A stretch of DNA of 64,000 nt, from assembly GCF_019669925.1 (NCBI RefSeq), contig NZ_AP019779.1, positions 1,379,001 through 1,443,000 on the forward strand. Direction: 5' to 3'. This document shows positions 56,044 through 64,000 of the stretch, one piece after another. This DNA is from Methanobrevibacter arboriphilus. GTDB lineage: Archaea > Methanobacteriota > Methanobacteria > Methanobacteriales > Methanobacteriaceae. Under the pieces are notes generated by a model, which worked only from the letters and a program-made list of their open reading frames with translations, had not been told where the DNA came from and ran no database searches. The first letter of the stretch is position 1; the number at the start of each line of letters is the position of its first letter. Position numbers and translations under genes: made by a program.

Positions 56044-57321
56044 TTAATGTTTATTCATATTTCCATAATTTATAATGTCCATATTTTCTTTTTTAGTTTT
56101 ATCACTAATTTTAACGATATTCTTAGTATCAAAAACAATTGGGGATTTCATTTTTTCTTTCATCAAATTATAATCCAAATTCTTGAATTCATCATGCTCA
56201 GATAATACAATACAGATATCAGCATCTTCAATAGCTTCTTCAAAACTACAATAATTTTCATCATTAATATGAGGATCATGTATAGCTATATCAAAACCTT
56301 CTTTTTTAAATAGCTCAATGCAGGTAAGAGCAGGACTTTCTCTTGTATCTCCAGTATTCCCTTTATATGAAACTCCTAAAATTGCTATTTTTAGGTTTTC
56401 AATAGTTTCAATTCCACTAATTTTCGCTAATATTTCTTTTGTTTTATCAACCACGAATTTTGGCATACTATTGTTAGTATCTCTGGCTAATTTAATCATT
56501 TTAGCTTCATCAGGAGCTAATGAATAAATAAAATAAGGATCTATAGCTAAACAATGTCCGCCAACTCCTGGACCTGGACTGTGTATATTAACTCTCGGGT
56601 GTTTATTAGCTAATTCAATAACATCAAGAGTATTTACTCCTATTTTTGAACATATTTTTGTTAATTCATTTGCTAAAGCTATATTAACATCTCTAAATGT
56701 ATTTTCCATACATTTTGACATTTCAGCTGTTTTAGCCTCTGTTTTCATTATTTTTCCCTTTACAAAAGTTTCATAAACTTCAGCTGCTTTATTAGAACAT
56801 TGAGGTGTTATTCCTCCGACTATTCTATCATTATTTATGAGTTCTTCTATTATTTTCCCAGGAAGAACTCTTTCAGGGCAGTGTGCAAGGTATAAGTCTT
56901 TCCCGATTTCAAATCCCCCTTTTTCAAAAATAGGTTTTATAATTTTATTGGTTGACATTGGAGCTATTGTTGATTCTATAATTACGATATTTCCTTTTTC
57001 TAAGCAAGGAATTATAGATTTACATGCAGATATAACATAACTTAAATCACAAGAGAGATCTTCTATATTGTTTGGTGTTGGAACTGTTATTATAAATACA
57101 TCACTTTTCTGTGGATTTAATGATGCAGAATATCTTTTATTATTTATAGCTAGTTCTAATTTTTCTTTAAGTCCTGGTTCTTCTATGTGAAGCTCACAAC
57201 TATTCAAACTACTAATAATATTTGGGTTTATATCTACTCCTACTACTTCACAACCATTATCTGCAAATAAAACTGCTGTTGGAAGACCAATATACCCTTG
57301 ACCAATTATACAAACTTTCAT
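56044..57321 (-). CDS. wecC: UDP-N-acetyl-D-mannosaminuronate dehydrogenase (WecC type)
   Basis: A 425-aa UDP-sugar dehydrogenase: KVCIIGQGYIGLPTAVLFAD, VPTPNN, ESTIAPMST, HCPERVLPGK and GPGVGGHCLAIDPYF with the catalytic Cys. The E-R-V-L-P-G and GGHC-A-DP-F signatures are those of UDP-ManNAc dehydrogenases rather than UDP-glucose enzymes. It makes UDP-ManNAcA for a surface glycan. No wecB epimerase is adjacent. The GTG three codons earlier is within AGTGAT, the ribosome site of ATG 57321. It is divergently placed against the uridine-sugar dehydrogenase at 57804. Confidence 0.87.
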   Translation of the reverse strand: MKVCIIGQGYIGLPTAVLFADNGCEVVGVDINPNIISSLNSCELHIEEPGLKEKLELAINNKRYSASLNPQKSDVFIITVPTPNNIEDLSCDLSYVISACKSIIPCLEKGNIVIIESTIAPMSTNKIIKPIFEKGGFEIGKDLYLAHCPERVLPGKIIEELINNDRIVGGITPQCSNKAAEVYETFVKGKIMKTEAKTAEMSKCMENTFRDVNIALANELTKICSKIGVNTLDVIELANKHPRVNIHSPGPGVGGHCLAIDPYFIYSLAPDEAKMIKLARDTNNSMPKFVVDKTKEILAKISGIETIENLKIAILGVSYKGNTGDTRESPALTCIELFKKEGFDIAIHDPHINDENYCSFEEAIEDADICIVLSEHDEFKNLDYNLMKEKMKSPIVFDTKNIVKISDKTKKENMDIINYGNMNKH

Positions 57322-57803
57322 TATAATCACTAGCTATTCAAATTTATAGATTTAGATTTATAGAAATAATTCTGAATTATATAAATAATTATTAGATAAT
57401 TATTAAAAATAATTATATTTAAAAATTTTATTTTCATTATATATCCTTAAGTAATTATTAATTTAACTAATATTAAATATTATATAGTATTAGAATATTT
57501 ATATATCAGTAAAAATAATATTATGTTTAGTGTATTTATTAAAAACAATACTAATTTAACTTTTATTATATATAAAATTCTCATATTAAATTTTAATTTA
57601 TATAGTAAAATATTATACAGTAAAATTATCTTCTATTATATTTATATTGTATAATATATTGTATATTTAAATATTTTATCTTATATTGATTGTAGTATAA
57701 TAAACATTTTTATACTATATTAGGCTCTATTGATTCTTTATTTATTAAGAATAACCTATAAAAAATTAGTATTTTTAATATTAAAATTCATCAGTGATTA
57801 AAC
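57322..57803. other. Divergent promoter region between two dehydrogenase genes
   Basis: 482 bp, A/T-rich with no coding frame. Several TATA-like stretches (for example near 57496 and 57655) are present, none clearly better than the others. It should contain both promoters. Confidence 0.45.
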
Positions 57804-59123
57804 ATGAATATAACAGTTATTGGAACAGGGTATGTGGGATTAGTAACAGGAACTTGCTTTTCAGAAATGGGAAACAATGTTTATTGTATAGATATTGATG
57901 AGGAAAAAATTAAATCCCTTAAAAATGGGATAATACCTATTTATGAACAGCATTTAGAAGGCATGGTTATTAAAAATCATAATAAAGGAAATCTTATCTT
58001 TACAACAGAACTTGAAAAAGGTTTATCTAAGTCGAATATTTGCTTTATAGCGGTAGGAACTCCAATGGCTTCAGATGGTTGTGCTGATTTAAATGTTGTT
58101 TTTCAAGTAGCTAAAAGTATTGGGGAATTAATGTCTCATGATCTGATAATTGTCACAAAATCTACTGTACCAGTTGGAACAGGAGATAAAATTGATAGAA
58201 TTATACAAAAAGAGCTCGATAAAAGAGGAGTTAATTATAAATTTCAAATGGTTTCAAATCCTGAATTTTTAAAAGAAGGAACTGCTGTTGAAGATTCTAT
58301 GAGACCAGACCGGGTTATAATTGGTTCTGAAGATGAAAAAACTATCAATATGATGAAAGAGCTATATGCTCCTTATGTTAAAAACCATGATAGATTTATT
58401 ATAATGGATATTAGAAGTGCAGAAATGTCTAAATATGCTTCTAATGCAATGCTAGCCACTAGAATATCTTTCATGAATGAAATAGCTAATATTTGTGAAA
58501 AAGTTGGGGCTGATGTAAATAAAGTTCGTTTAGGAGTAGGCAGTGATAAAAGAATCGGTTATAGCTTTTTATATGCTGGTTGTGGTTATGGTGGGAGTTG
58601 TTTTCCAAAAGATGTTAGTGCATTAATTAAAACTGGTGAAATAGCTGGCTATACTCCTAAAATTTTGAATGAAGTCGAAAATGTTAATAATGAACAAAAA
58701 AAGGTCATTTTAAATAAGATAAAAGAAAAGTTTGGTGAAGACCTTTCAAACTTTAGTTTTGGTCTTTGGGGCTTATCGTTTAAACCTGGAACAGATGATA
58801 TGAGGGAAGCTCCATCTGTTGTCATAATTAATGGTTTAATTGAATCTGGAGCAACTGTAAAAGCCTATGATCCTAAGGCTCGTGAGGTAGCTAAGGATAT
58901 TTTCAAGGGTAATGAGAATATTAAATTTTTCAATAGCAAATATGATGTATTAAATAATAGTGATGGACTTATTATTGTAACTGAATGGAATGAGTTTAAA
59001 AGTCCTGATTTTAACGAAATTTATCATAGATTAAATAATAAAATTATTTTTGATGGTAGGAATCAATTTGATAAACGATTATTAAATAATCTTGGTTTTG
59101 AATACTATCAAATTGGTAGTTAG
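57804..59123 (+). CDS. UDP-glucose 6-dehydrogenase
   Basis: A 439-aa enzyme oxidising UDP-glucose to UDP-glucuronate. Motifs: ITVIGTGYVGLVTGTCFSEM, VGTPMASDG, STVPVGTGDK, SNPEFLKEGTAVED, and the catalytic GCGYGGSCFPKDVSAL, then GLSFKPGTDDMREAPS. All residues expected of Ugd/TuaD are in place. The ATG follows AGTGAT. Start of the last operon (sugar nucleotide supply and export); with wecC it provides two different uronic acids. Confidence 0.92.
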   Translation: MNITVIGTGYVGLVTGTCFSEMGNNVYCIDIDEEKIKSLKNGIIPIYEQHLEGMVIKNHNKGNLIFTTELEKGLSKSNICFIAVGTPMASDGCADLNVVFQVAKSIGELMSHDLIIVTKSTVPVGTGDKIDRIIQKELDKRGVNYKFQMVSNPEFLKEGTAVEDSMRPDRVIIGSEDEKTINMMKELYAPYVKNHDRFIIMDIRSAEMSKYASNAMLATRISFMNEIANICEKVGADVNKVRLGVGSDKRIGYSFLYAGCGYGGSCFPKDVSALIKTGEIAGYTPKILNEVENVNNEQKKVILNKIKEKFGEDLSNFSFGLWGLSFKPGTDDMREAPSVVIINGLIESGATVKAYDPKAREVAKDIFKGNENIKFFNSKYDVLNNSDGLIIVTEWNEFKSPDFNEIYHRLNNKIIFDGRNQFDKRLLNNLGFEYYQIGS

Positions 59124-59244
59124 ATTATGATTAAATAAAATTATTTAGTTTATTCAATAAAATAATAAAATAATCATAAGTATTTTATAAAAACTCAAAA
59201 ATCAATGAGTCAAAAATGTTGATATTCAATAAAAAGTGGATAAT

Positions 59245-60108
59245 ATGAAAATCTTAATAACAGGATATAAAGGAATGTTAGGTTCAGATTTAGTAGAAAC
59301 TTTAAAAAATGAAAATAAACACGATTTAATCCTTACTGATGTTGAAAATTTAGACATAACTAACTTTAATCAAGTAGATGAATTTTTAAAAAAAGAAACA
59401 CCAGAACTTATAATAAATGTAGCTGCATATACTGATGTTGATGGCTGTGAAACTAATCGAAATTTAGCTTTCAATGTTAATTCAATTGGTCCTAAGAATT
59501 TAGCTATAGTATCAAATGAAATTAATGCTAAAATATTACATATTAGCACTGATTATGTTTTTTCTGGTGATAGCTTGAAACCTTATCATGAAGATGATGA
59601 AACTGATCCTAATAGTTATTATGGTGAAACTAAACTTCAAGCAGAGTTATTTATCAAAGAAAATACAGATAATTATTTTATAATTAGAACTGCATGGTTA
59701 TATGGTTTTAATGGAAAGAACTTTGTTAAAACTATGCTTCAATTATCTAAAACAAATGATAAAATTATGGTTGTTAATGATCAACATGGTTCTCCTACTT
59801 TTACAAAAGATTTATCTATGGCTATATCTGAAATTATTAAAACTGATAAATATGGAATTTATCATGTTACAAATAGTGATAATTGTACTTGGTATGAATT
59901 TGCAAAGGAAATATTTGAATTAGCAAATATAAATATTAATATAGTACCTGTTACTACTGAAGAATATCCTACACCAGCTAAAAGACCATCGTATTCAGTT
60001 CTTTCAAATGAAAAATGGGAAAACACTGGTTTTAAATCATTAAGATCTTATAAAAATGCTCTTAAAAATTATATGAAGATTGAATTAGAAACTAAACACA
60101 AAGATTAA
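59245..60108 (+). CDS. rfbD: dTDP-4-dehydrorhamnose reductase
   Basis: A 287-aa short-chain reductase that finishes dTDP-rhamnose: ITGYKGMLGSDLV, VAAYTDVDGCE, ISTDYVFSGD, YYGETKLQAE (catalytic Tyr/Lys), RTAWLYG and DQHGSPTFTKDLS. GTGGAT eight bases upstream is the ribosome site for ATG 59245, so the GTG itself (59236) is not used as start. It forms a pair with rfbA, 82 bp on. Confidence 0.92.
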   Translation: MKILITGYKGMLGSDLVETLKNENKHDLILTDVENLDITNFNQVDEFLKKETPELIINVAAYTDVDGCETNRNLAFNVNSIGPKNLAIVSNEINAKILHISTDYVFSGDSLKPYHEDDETDPNSYYGETKLQAELFIKENTDNYFIIRTAWLYGFNGKNFVKTMLQLSKTNDKIMVVNDQHGSPTFTKDLSMAISEIIKTDKYGIYHVTNSDNCTWYEFAKEIFELANININIVPVTTEEYPTPAKRPSYSVLSNEKWENTGFKSLRSYKNALKNYMKIELETKHKD

Positions 60109-60190
60109 GTATAGAGATTAAACATGGAGATTAAGCTTAGAATTAAAATTAACAATTAAACATAATGATTAAATGGATGGAGATTTAAAA

Positions 60191-61066
60191 ATGAAAGGTA
60201 TAGTTTTAGCAGGAGGTTCTGGAACTCGTTTATATCCGATTACAAAGGTAGTTTCCAAACAATTACTTCCATTATATGATAAACCAATGATTTATTATCC
60301 AATATCTGTTTTAATGCTTGCAGGAATTAAAGAAATACTTATTATTTCAACTCCTCATGATATTTCTCAATATGAAAAATTACTTGGTGATGGAAGTGAC
60401 TTTGGAGTATCTTTTAGCTATGAAGTTCAAGATAATCCTAACGGTTTAGCTGAAGCATTTATTGTAGGTGAAAATTTCATTGGAGATGAAAATGTCGCTC
60501 TTGTTTTAGGAGATAATGTTTTTTATGGTCATAGATTAACTGAAATATTAGAGCATGCTTATAAACTTGAAGAAGGTGCAATTGTTTTTGGTTATTATAC
60601 TAATAACCCTGAAGATTTTGGTGTTGTAGAATTTGATAATGAAGGAAATGTTTTATCCATTGAAGAAAAACCAAAAAATCCAAAATCAAATTATATTGTT
60701 CCAGGGCTTTATTTTTATGATAATAATGTTGTTGAAATAGCTAAAAATGTTAAACCCTCTTCAAGAGGAGAATTAGAAATAACTTCTGTAAATGAAGAGT
60801 ATTTAAAGCAAAATAAACTTAAAGTTGAGCTTTTAGGTAGAGGTATGGCTTGGCTTGATACTGGTACTCATAATGGACTTTTAGAAGCAGCTAACTTTAT
60901 AGAAACAGTTCAAAAAAGACAAGGTTTATATATCGCTTGTTTAGAAGAGATTGCTTTTTATAAAGGATATATAAATCGTGAAAAACTTGTTAAAATTGCC
61001 AACTCTCTTCAAAAAACAGATTATGGTGATTATTTAATTAAGCTATCTAATATGAAAATTGATTGA
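60191..61066 (+). CDS. rfbA: Glucose-1-phosphate thymidylyltransferase
   Basis: A 291-aa Rml[62 protein letters not shown] and [17 protein letters not shown]. It makes dTDP-glucose, the entry of the rhamnose path. The ATG at 60191 with GGAGAT is preferred to the ATG six codons earlier, which would give an atypical extension. All four rhamnose genes therefore occur in the window, as two distant pairs. Confidence 0.94.
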   Translation: MKGIVLAGGSGTRLYPITKVVSKQLLPLYDKPMIYYPISVLMLAGIKEILIISTPHDISQYEKLLGDGSDFGVSFSYEVQDNPNGLAEAFIVGENFIGDENVALVLGDNVFYGHRLTEILEHAYKLEEGAIVFGYYTNNPEDFGVVEFDNEGNVLSIEEKPKNPKSNYIVPGLYFYDNNVVEIAKNVKPSSRGELEITSVNEEYLKQNKLKVELLGRGMAWLDTGTHNGLLEAANFIETVQKRQGLYIACLEEIAFYKGYINREKLVKIANSLQKTDYGDYLIKLSNMKID

Positions 61067-61290
61067 ATTTATTAAATTATAGCTAATTATATATTTAATC
61101 ATTTATTTAATAATTTTAAATTAAAAATAATATGTATTAAAATATTTAAAATATTTAAAACATATATCTTGAATATATAATATAATTAAATAAATATACT
61201 ATAAATTTATTTTACGAAATAAAGTTTAAAAAAATATAAATATGATTATTTACAATAAATTGAAAAATGTATATTTAATGAGGAAATGTT

Positions 61291-61941
61291 ATGGAAAATG
61301 TTAAACATGCTATTATAATTATGGCAGGTATAGGCTCACGTTTAGGCTTAGATACTACAAAAGGTTTGGTTAAAGTTGGTGAAAAAAAAATTGTTGATTA
61401 CCATCTTGATAGATTGAAAGATGTTCCAGATGTTAGGATTGTAGTTGGTTTCCAAAAAGAAAAAGTAAAAGAGCATGTTAAAAAAGTTAGAGATGATGTT
61501 AAATTTATTACTAATCATGATTTTAGAAATACTTCTACTTCTTATAGTGTTAGCTTAGCTAATAAAGATTTAGATGAACCTTATCTCCTTATAATTGGTG
61601 ATGTTTTATTTAATAAGACAGATTTTGAAAACTTTATTGTAAACTGTAAAAATGAATCTCTTGTTGGCATAACTCCTTCTAAAACTGAAGATGCTATATT
61701 TGCTGAATTAAATGATGATAATAGGGTTATTAATTTTCAAAGAGAATATCCTCTTGATTATGAATATGCAGGCATTACATATGTAACTAATGATGTTAAA
61801 ATTACTGAAAATGATAACTATGTTGTGGATGCTTTAGGAAAAAGTCTTCCTTTAAAAACAATTTTCATAGAGTCTTATGAGATTGATACTAAGGCAGATT
61901 TAGAATTAGCCAAAAAAAATTTACATAAGCTTGAATTATGA
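61291..61941 (+). CDS. Sugar/polyol-phosphate nucleotidyltransferase (LicC-like)
   Basis: A 216-aa nucleotidyltransferase: AIIIMAGIGSRLGLDTTKGLVKVG, RIVVGFQKEKV, STSYSVSLANK and LIIGDVLFN (metal Asp). The short form, A-G-I-G-S-R-L-G and T-S-T-S-Y-S blocks resemble LicC and related cytidylyltransferases, paralogous to the gene at 16022. It precedes the ABC exporter by 67 bp, so its product may load the exported polymer or a precursor. Substrate is not readable. Confidence 0.8.
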   Translation: MENVKHAIIIMAGIGSRLGLDTTKGLVKVGEKKIVDYHLDRLKDVPDVRIVVGFQKEKVKEHVKKVRDDVKFITNHDFRNTSTSYSVSLANKDLDEPYLLIIGDVLFNKTDFENFIVNCKNESLVGITPSKTEDAIFAELNDDNRVINFQREYPLDYEYAGITYVTNDVKITENDNYVVDALGKSLPLKTIFIESYEIDTKADLELAKKNLHKLEL

Positions 61942-62008
61942 ATATTATTCATCTTTCTAACTTATTAACAATATGTTCATATTCTAATGATTATTAAGGA
62001 GATTTTTG

Positions 62009-62791
62009 ATGTTTGAACACAGATTTCTTTTAAATTTTTCTAAATATAAATTTCTTTTATATGAACTTGTAAAAAGAGATATAAAAATCAAATACAGAAG
62101 ATCTGCTTTAGGAATTTTATGGAGTTTTTTAAATCCATTACTTATGATGATTGTATTAACAATTGTTTTTTCTACATTTTTTCAGAGAGATATACCTAAT
62201 TATCCAGTTTATTTATTAACTGGGAGATTGATATTTGATTTCTTTTCGGGATCTACAAGGGCAGCAATGGTTTCAATAAGATCAAATGCCTCTATTATGA
62301 AAAAAGTATATGTTCCTAAATATATATATAGTCTAAGTGTTATTATCTCAAACTTTGTAAACTTTTTAATCTCTTTAATAGTGTTAGTATTAGTAATGAT
62401 AGCAACCGGAGCATCATTTTCAGTATTTAATCTAGCAGGAATACTTACTATCATTCCTTTGTTTATATTAACTCTTGGTGTAGGTTTAATATTGGCAACA
62501 GTTACGGTATTCTTTAGAGATATTGAATATTTGTATGGGGTTTTCATGACTCTTTTAATGTATGGTTGTGCAATTTTTTATCCAATTTCTATTGTTCCTT
62601 CACAATTCTTACCATTTTTCCTTGCAAATCCAGTTTACTCAGCTATAAGTTCATTTAGGGATTCTATTCTTTATGGTCAACTTCCAGCAATTGGTCCTTT
62701 TCTATATTTATCAACATTTGCTTTAGTATCTCTGATAATAGGAGTAATAATCTTTTATAAATACCAAAATAAATTTATACTTAATGTTTAG
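62009..62791 (+). CDS. ABC-2 polysaccharide exporter permease (TagG/Wzm type)
   Basis: A 260-aa permease with the N-terminal KYKFLLYELVKRDIKIKYRRSALGILWSFLNPL block of the Wzm/TagG family and about six hydrophobic segments up to 255. It pairs with the ATPase gene, whose frame begins 9 bases after this stop. Exports undecaprenyl- or lipid-linked glycans or teichoic-acid-like polymers across the membrane. AAGGAG before ATG 62009; the TTG one codon earlier is less likely. Confidence 0.9.
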   Translation: MFEHRFLLNFSKYKFLLYELVKRDIKIKYRRSALGILWSFLNPLLMMIVLTIVFSTFFQRDIPNYPVYLLTGRLIFDFFSGSTRAAMVSIRSNASIMKKVYVPKYIYSLSVIISNFVNFLISLIVLVLVMIATGASFSVFNLAGILTIIPLFILTLGVGLILATVTVFFRDIEYLYGVFMTLLMYGCAIFYPISIVPSQFLPFFLANPVYSAISSFRDSILYGQLPAIGPFLYLSTFALVSLIIGVIIFYKYQNKFILNV

Positions 62792-62800
62792 GTGATACAT

Positions 62801-63742
62801 TTGGTTGAAATCAATTCCAACAATCAAAAAACAGAAAATCTGCCTGATGAGAAGGAATCAGAAAATATTGATGATATTGTAATAAGTGTAAATAATGTCA
62901 GTATGGAATTTAATCTAAGCAAAGAAAAAATTGATAATTTTAAAGAGTATATTATTAAATTTATAAAAAGAGACATTGAACATGATAACTTTTGGGCATT
63001 AAAAAATGTTTCTTTTAATATAAAAAAAGGAGATAGGATTGGAATTGTTGGTTTAAATGGAGCAGGTAAAAGTACTCTTCTTAAAATTATTTCTGGAGTA
63101 ATGAAACCAACAAAAGGAGATGTTGCCATAACTGGTAAAATAGCTCCATTATTAGAATTAGGTGCTGGTTTTGATTCTAATTATTCTGGTTATGAGAATG
63201 TTTATTTAAATGCTGCAATGATGGGGTTTCCTAAGGAGTTTATTCGCTCTAAACTTGATGAAATAGTTGAATTTTCTGAATTAAAAGATTTTATGAATGT
63301 TCCAATTAAAAATTACTCTTCTGGAATGAAAGCTAGATTAGGTTTTTCAATTGCTACTCTAGTTGATCCAGATATTCTTATTTTAGATGAGGTTTTATCA
63401 GTTGGTGACATAAAATTTAGAAAAAAAAGTGAAAAAAGAATTATGGAACTATTTGAAAAAGGAACAACTGTGATTTTTGTTTCTCATTCATTAAATCAAG
63501 TTCGTAGATTATGTAACAAAGCAGTTTGGCTGGAAAAAGGTGAAATTGTAATGAAAGGGGATTGTGAAGAGGTTTGTAATGAGTTTGAAAAAACTTTGGA
63601 TGAAGATAAGGATCTCTCTAAGAATTTAAGATTGAAACGGATTGAAAACCTTAAGAAGAGACAAAAAATTTTAAAATCAATGGAAGAAAAAGAACAAAGG
63701 GCTTTGGAAGAAATTGAAAATGAACAAAGGGAAAATAAATAG
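62801..63742 (+). CDS. ABC polysaccharide exporter ATPase (TagH/Wzt type)
   Basis: A 313-aa ATPase: WALKNVSFNIKKGDRIGIVG, Walker A GLNGAGKSTLLK, ELGAGFD-N-SG-EN, signature YSSGMKARLGFS, Walker B DILILDEVLSVGD and H-loop FVSHSLNQVRRLC. The SG-E-NVYLN segment is typical of Wzt/TagH. It lacks a C-terminal carbohydrate-binding domain but ends in a long charged helix (about 250-313). Start TTG 62801 with GGTGAT; a GTG nine bases earlier lies inside that site. No gene is seen in the last 258 bp of the window, which contain T-runs. Confidence 0.92.
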   Translation: MVEINSNNQKTENLPDEKESENIDDIVISVNNVSMEFNLSKEKIDNFKEYIIKFIKRDIEHDNFWALKNVSFNIKKGDRIGIVGLNGAGKSTLLKIISGVMKPTKGDVAITGKIAPLLELGAGFDSNYSGYENVYLNAAMMGFPKEFIRSKLDEIVEFSELKDFMNVPIKNYSSGMKARLGFSIATLVDPDILILDEVLSVGDIKFRKKSEKRIMELFEKGTTVIFVSHSLNQVRRLCNKAVWLEKGEIVMKGDCEEVCNEFEKTLDEDKDLSKNLRLKRIENLKKRQKILKSMEEKEQRALEEIENEQRENK

Positions 63743-64000
63743 TAAGATTAAAAATCAAAATATTTAGCCAATAATTTTTTAAATATTCTTTAAATTATGT
63801 AATATAATTATATAATTACATAGTATAACTATCTAATATAACAAATAAGCTTTTATTTTGTATTTTTTCCTTTTACTATTTTATATGATCCTTATTTATT
63901 CTATTTTTATTCCATATTCATTATTGTATTAATTCTTTTAAGTTTTATTTTTTAATTATACAGTTTCTATATGATATTCTTTATTTGCTTAATGATTTGG

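Noticed and set aside
1-64000. CRISPR arrays and tRNA or rRNA genes
   Set aside because: No regularly spaced 25-37 bp repeats with unique spacers and no T-loop-like GTTCRAATC segments were seen. The only regular array is the spacer-less 12-bp repeat.

Overview
The window is about 75-80% A+T and reads as the chromosome of a methanogenic archaeon of the order Methanobacteriales, most likely Methanobrevibacter. The evidence is a family D DNA polymerase small subunit, methanogenesis marker protein 11, His-rich CfbA-type Ni/Co-chelatases for coenzyme F430, a UPF0147 protein, an archaeal UbiD homologue, a tandem PurE, and translation signals of the GGAGG/GGTGAT type with frequent TTG starts. No tRNA, rRNA or CRISPR array was seen. 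Species-level naming is not possible by reading alone.

Layout. 1-10.4 kb holds housekeeping and cofactor genes: end-truncated cbiH, a membrane-anchored protein, polB (DP1), fucA-like aldolase, UPF0147, DUF35, two CbiX/CfbA chelatases, a 208-bp array of a 12-bp repeat, thiL and amrS. 10.6-17.7 kb is a first surface-polymer block: rfbC, rfbB and a GT2 gene on +, facing a compact minus-strand operon gpsA - nucleotidyltransferase - two CDP-glycerol glycerophosphotransferase-like genes, a set expected to make a teichoic-acid-like polymer. 17.8-27.4 kb is again core metabolism: ubiD-like, tandem purE, a membrane GT2, mmp11, ribH, a 28-aa membrane sORF, cysteine desulfurase and leuB.

27.4-39.3 kb looks inserted between leuB and leuD/leuC, which lie in one orientation on either side of it. 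It contains GT2 genes, two paralogous serine-hydrolase-like proteins in inverted orientation, and between them a decayed mobile element: a Cdc6/Orc1-like ATPase without winged helix, a broken IS4-type transposase, a perfect G-quadruplex tract, a TFIIB-like cyclin-fold protein plus a separate TFIIB-like zinc-ribbon protein, and a cassette of two small membrane proteins with a zinc phospholipase C-like protein.

41.4-63.7 kb is a second, larger surface-polysaccharide locus: a PP-loop pseudogene, a pyruvyltransferase gene broken at an A11 tract, several GT2 genes, WbsX, methyltransferase and asparagine-synthase-like proteins, two nucleotide-sugar dehydrogenases, rfbD, rfbA, another nucleotidyltransferase and a TagGH/Wzm-Wzt-type ABC exporter. 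Many of these unrelated enzymes end in the same coiled coil plus S-W-[KR]-[IL]-T-K-P-[LI]-R tag. Together the two loci supply activated rhamnose, uronic acids and probably CDP-glycerol, assemble the glycan in the cytoplasm and export it by the ABC transporter.
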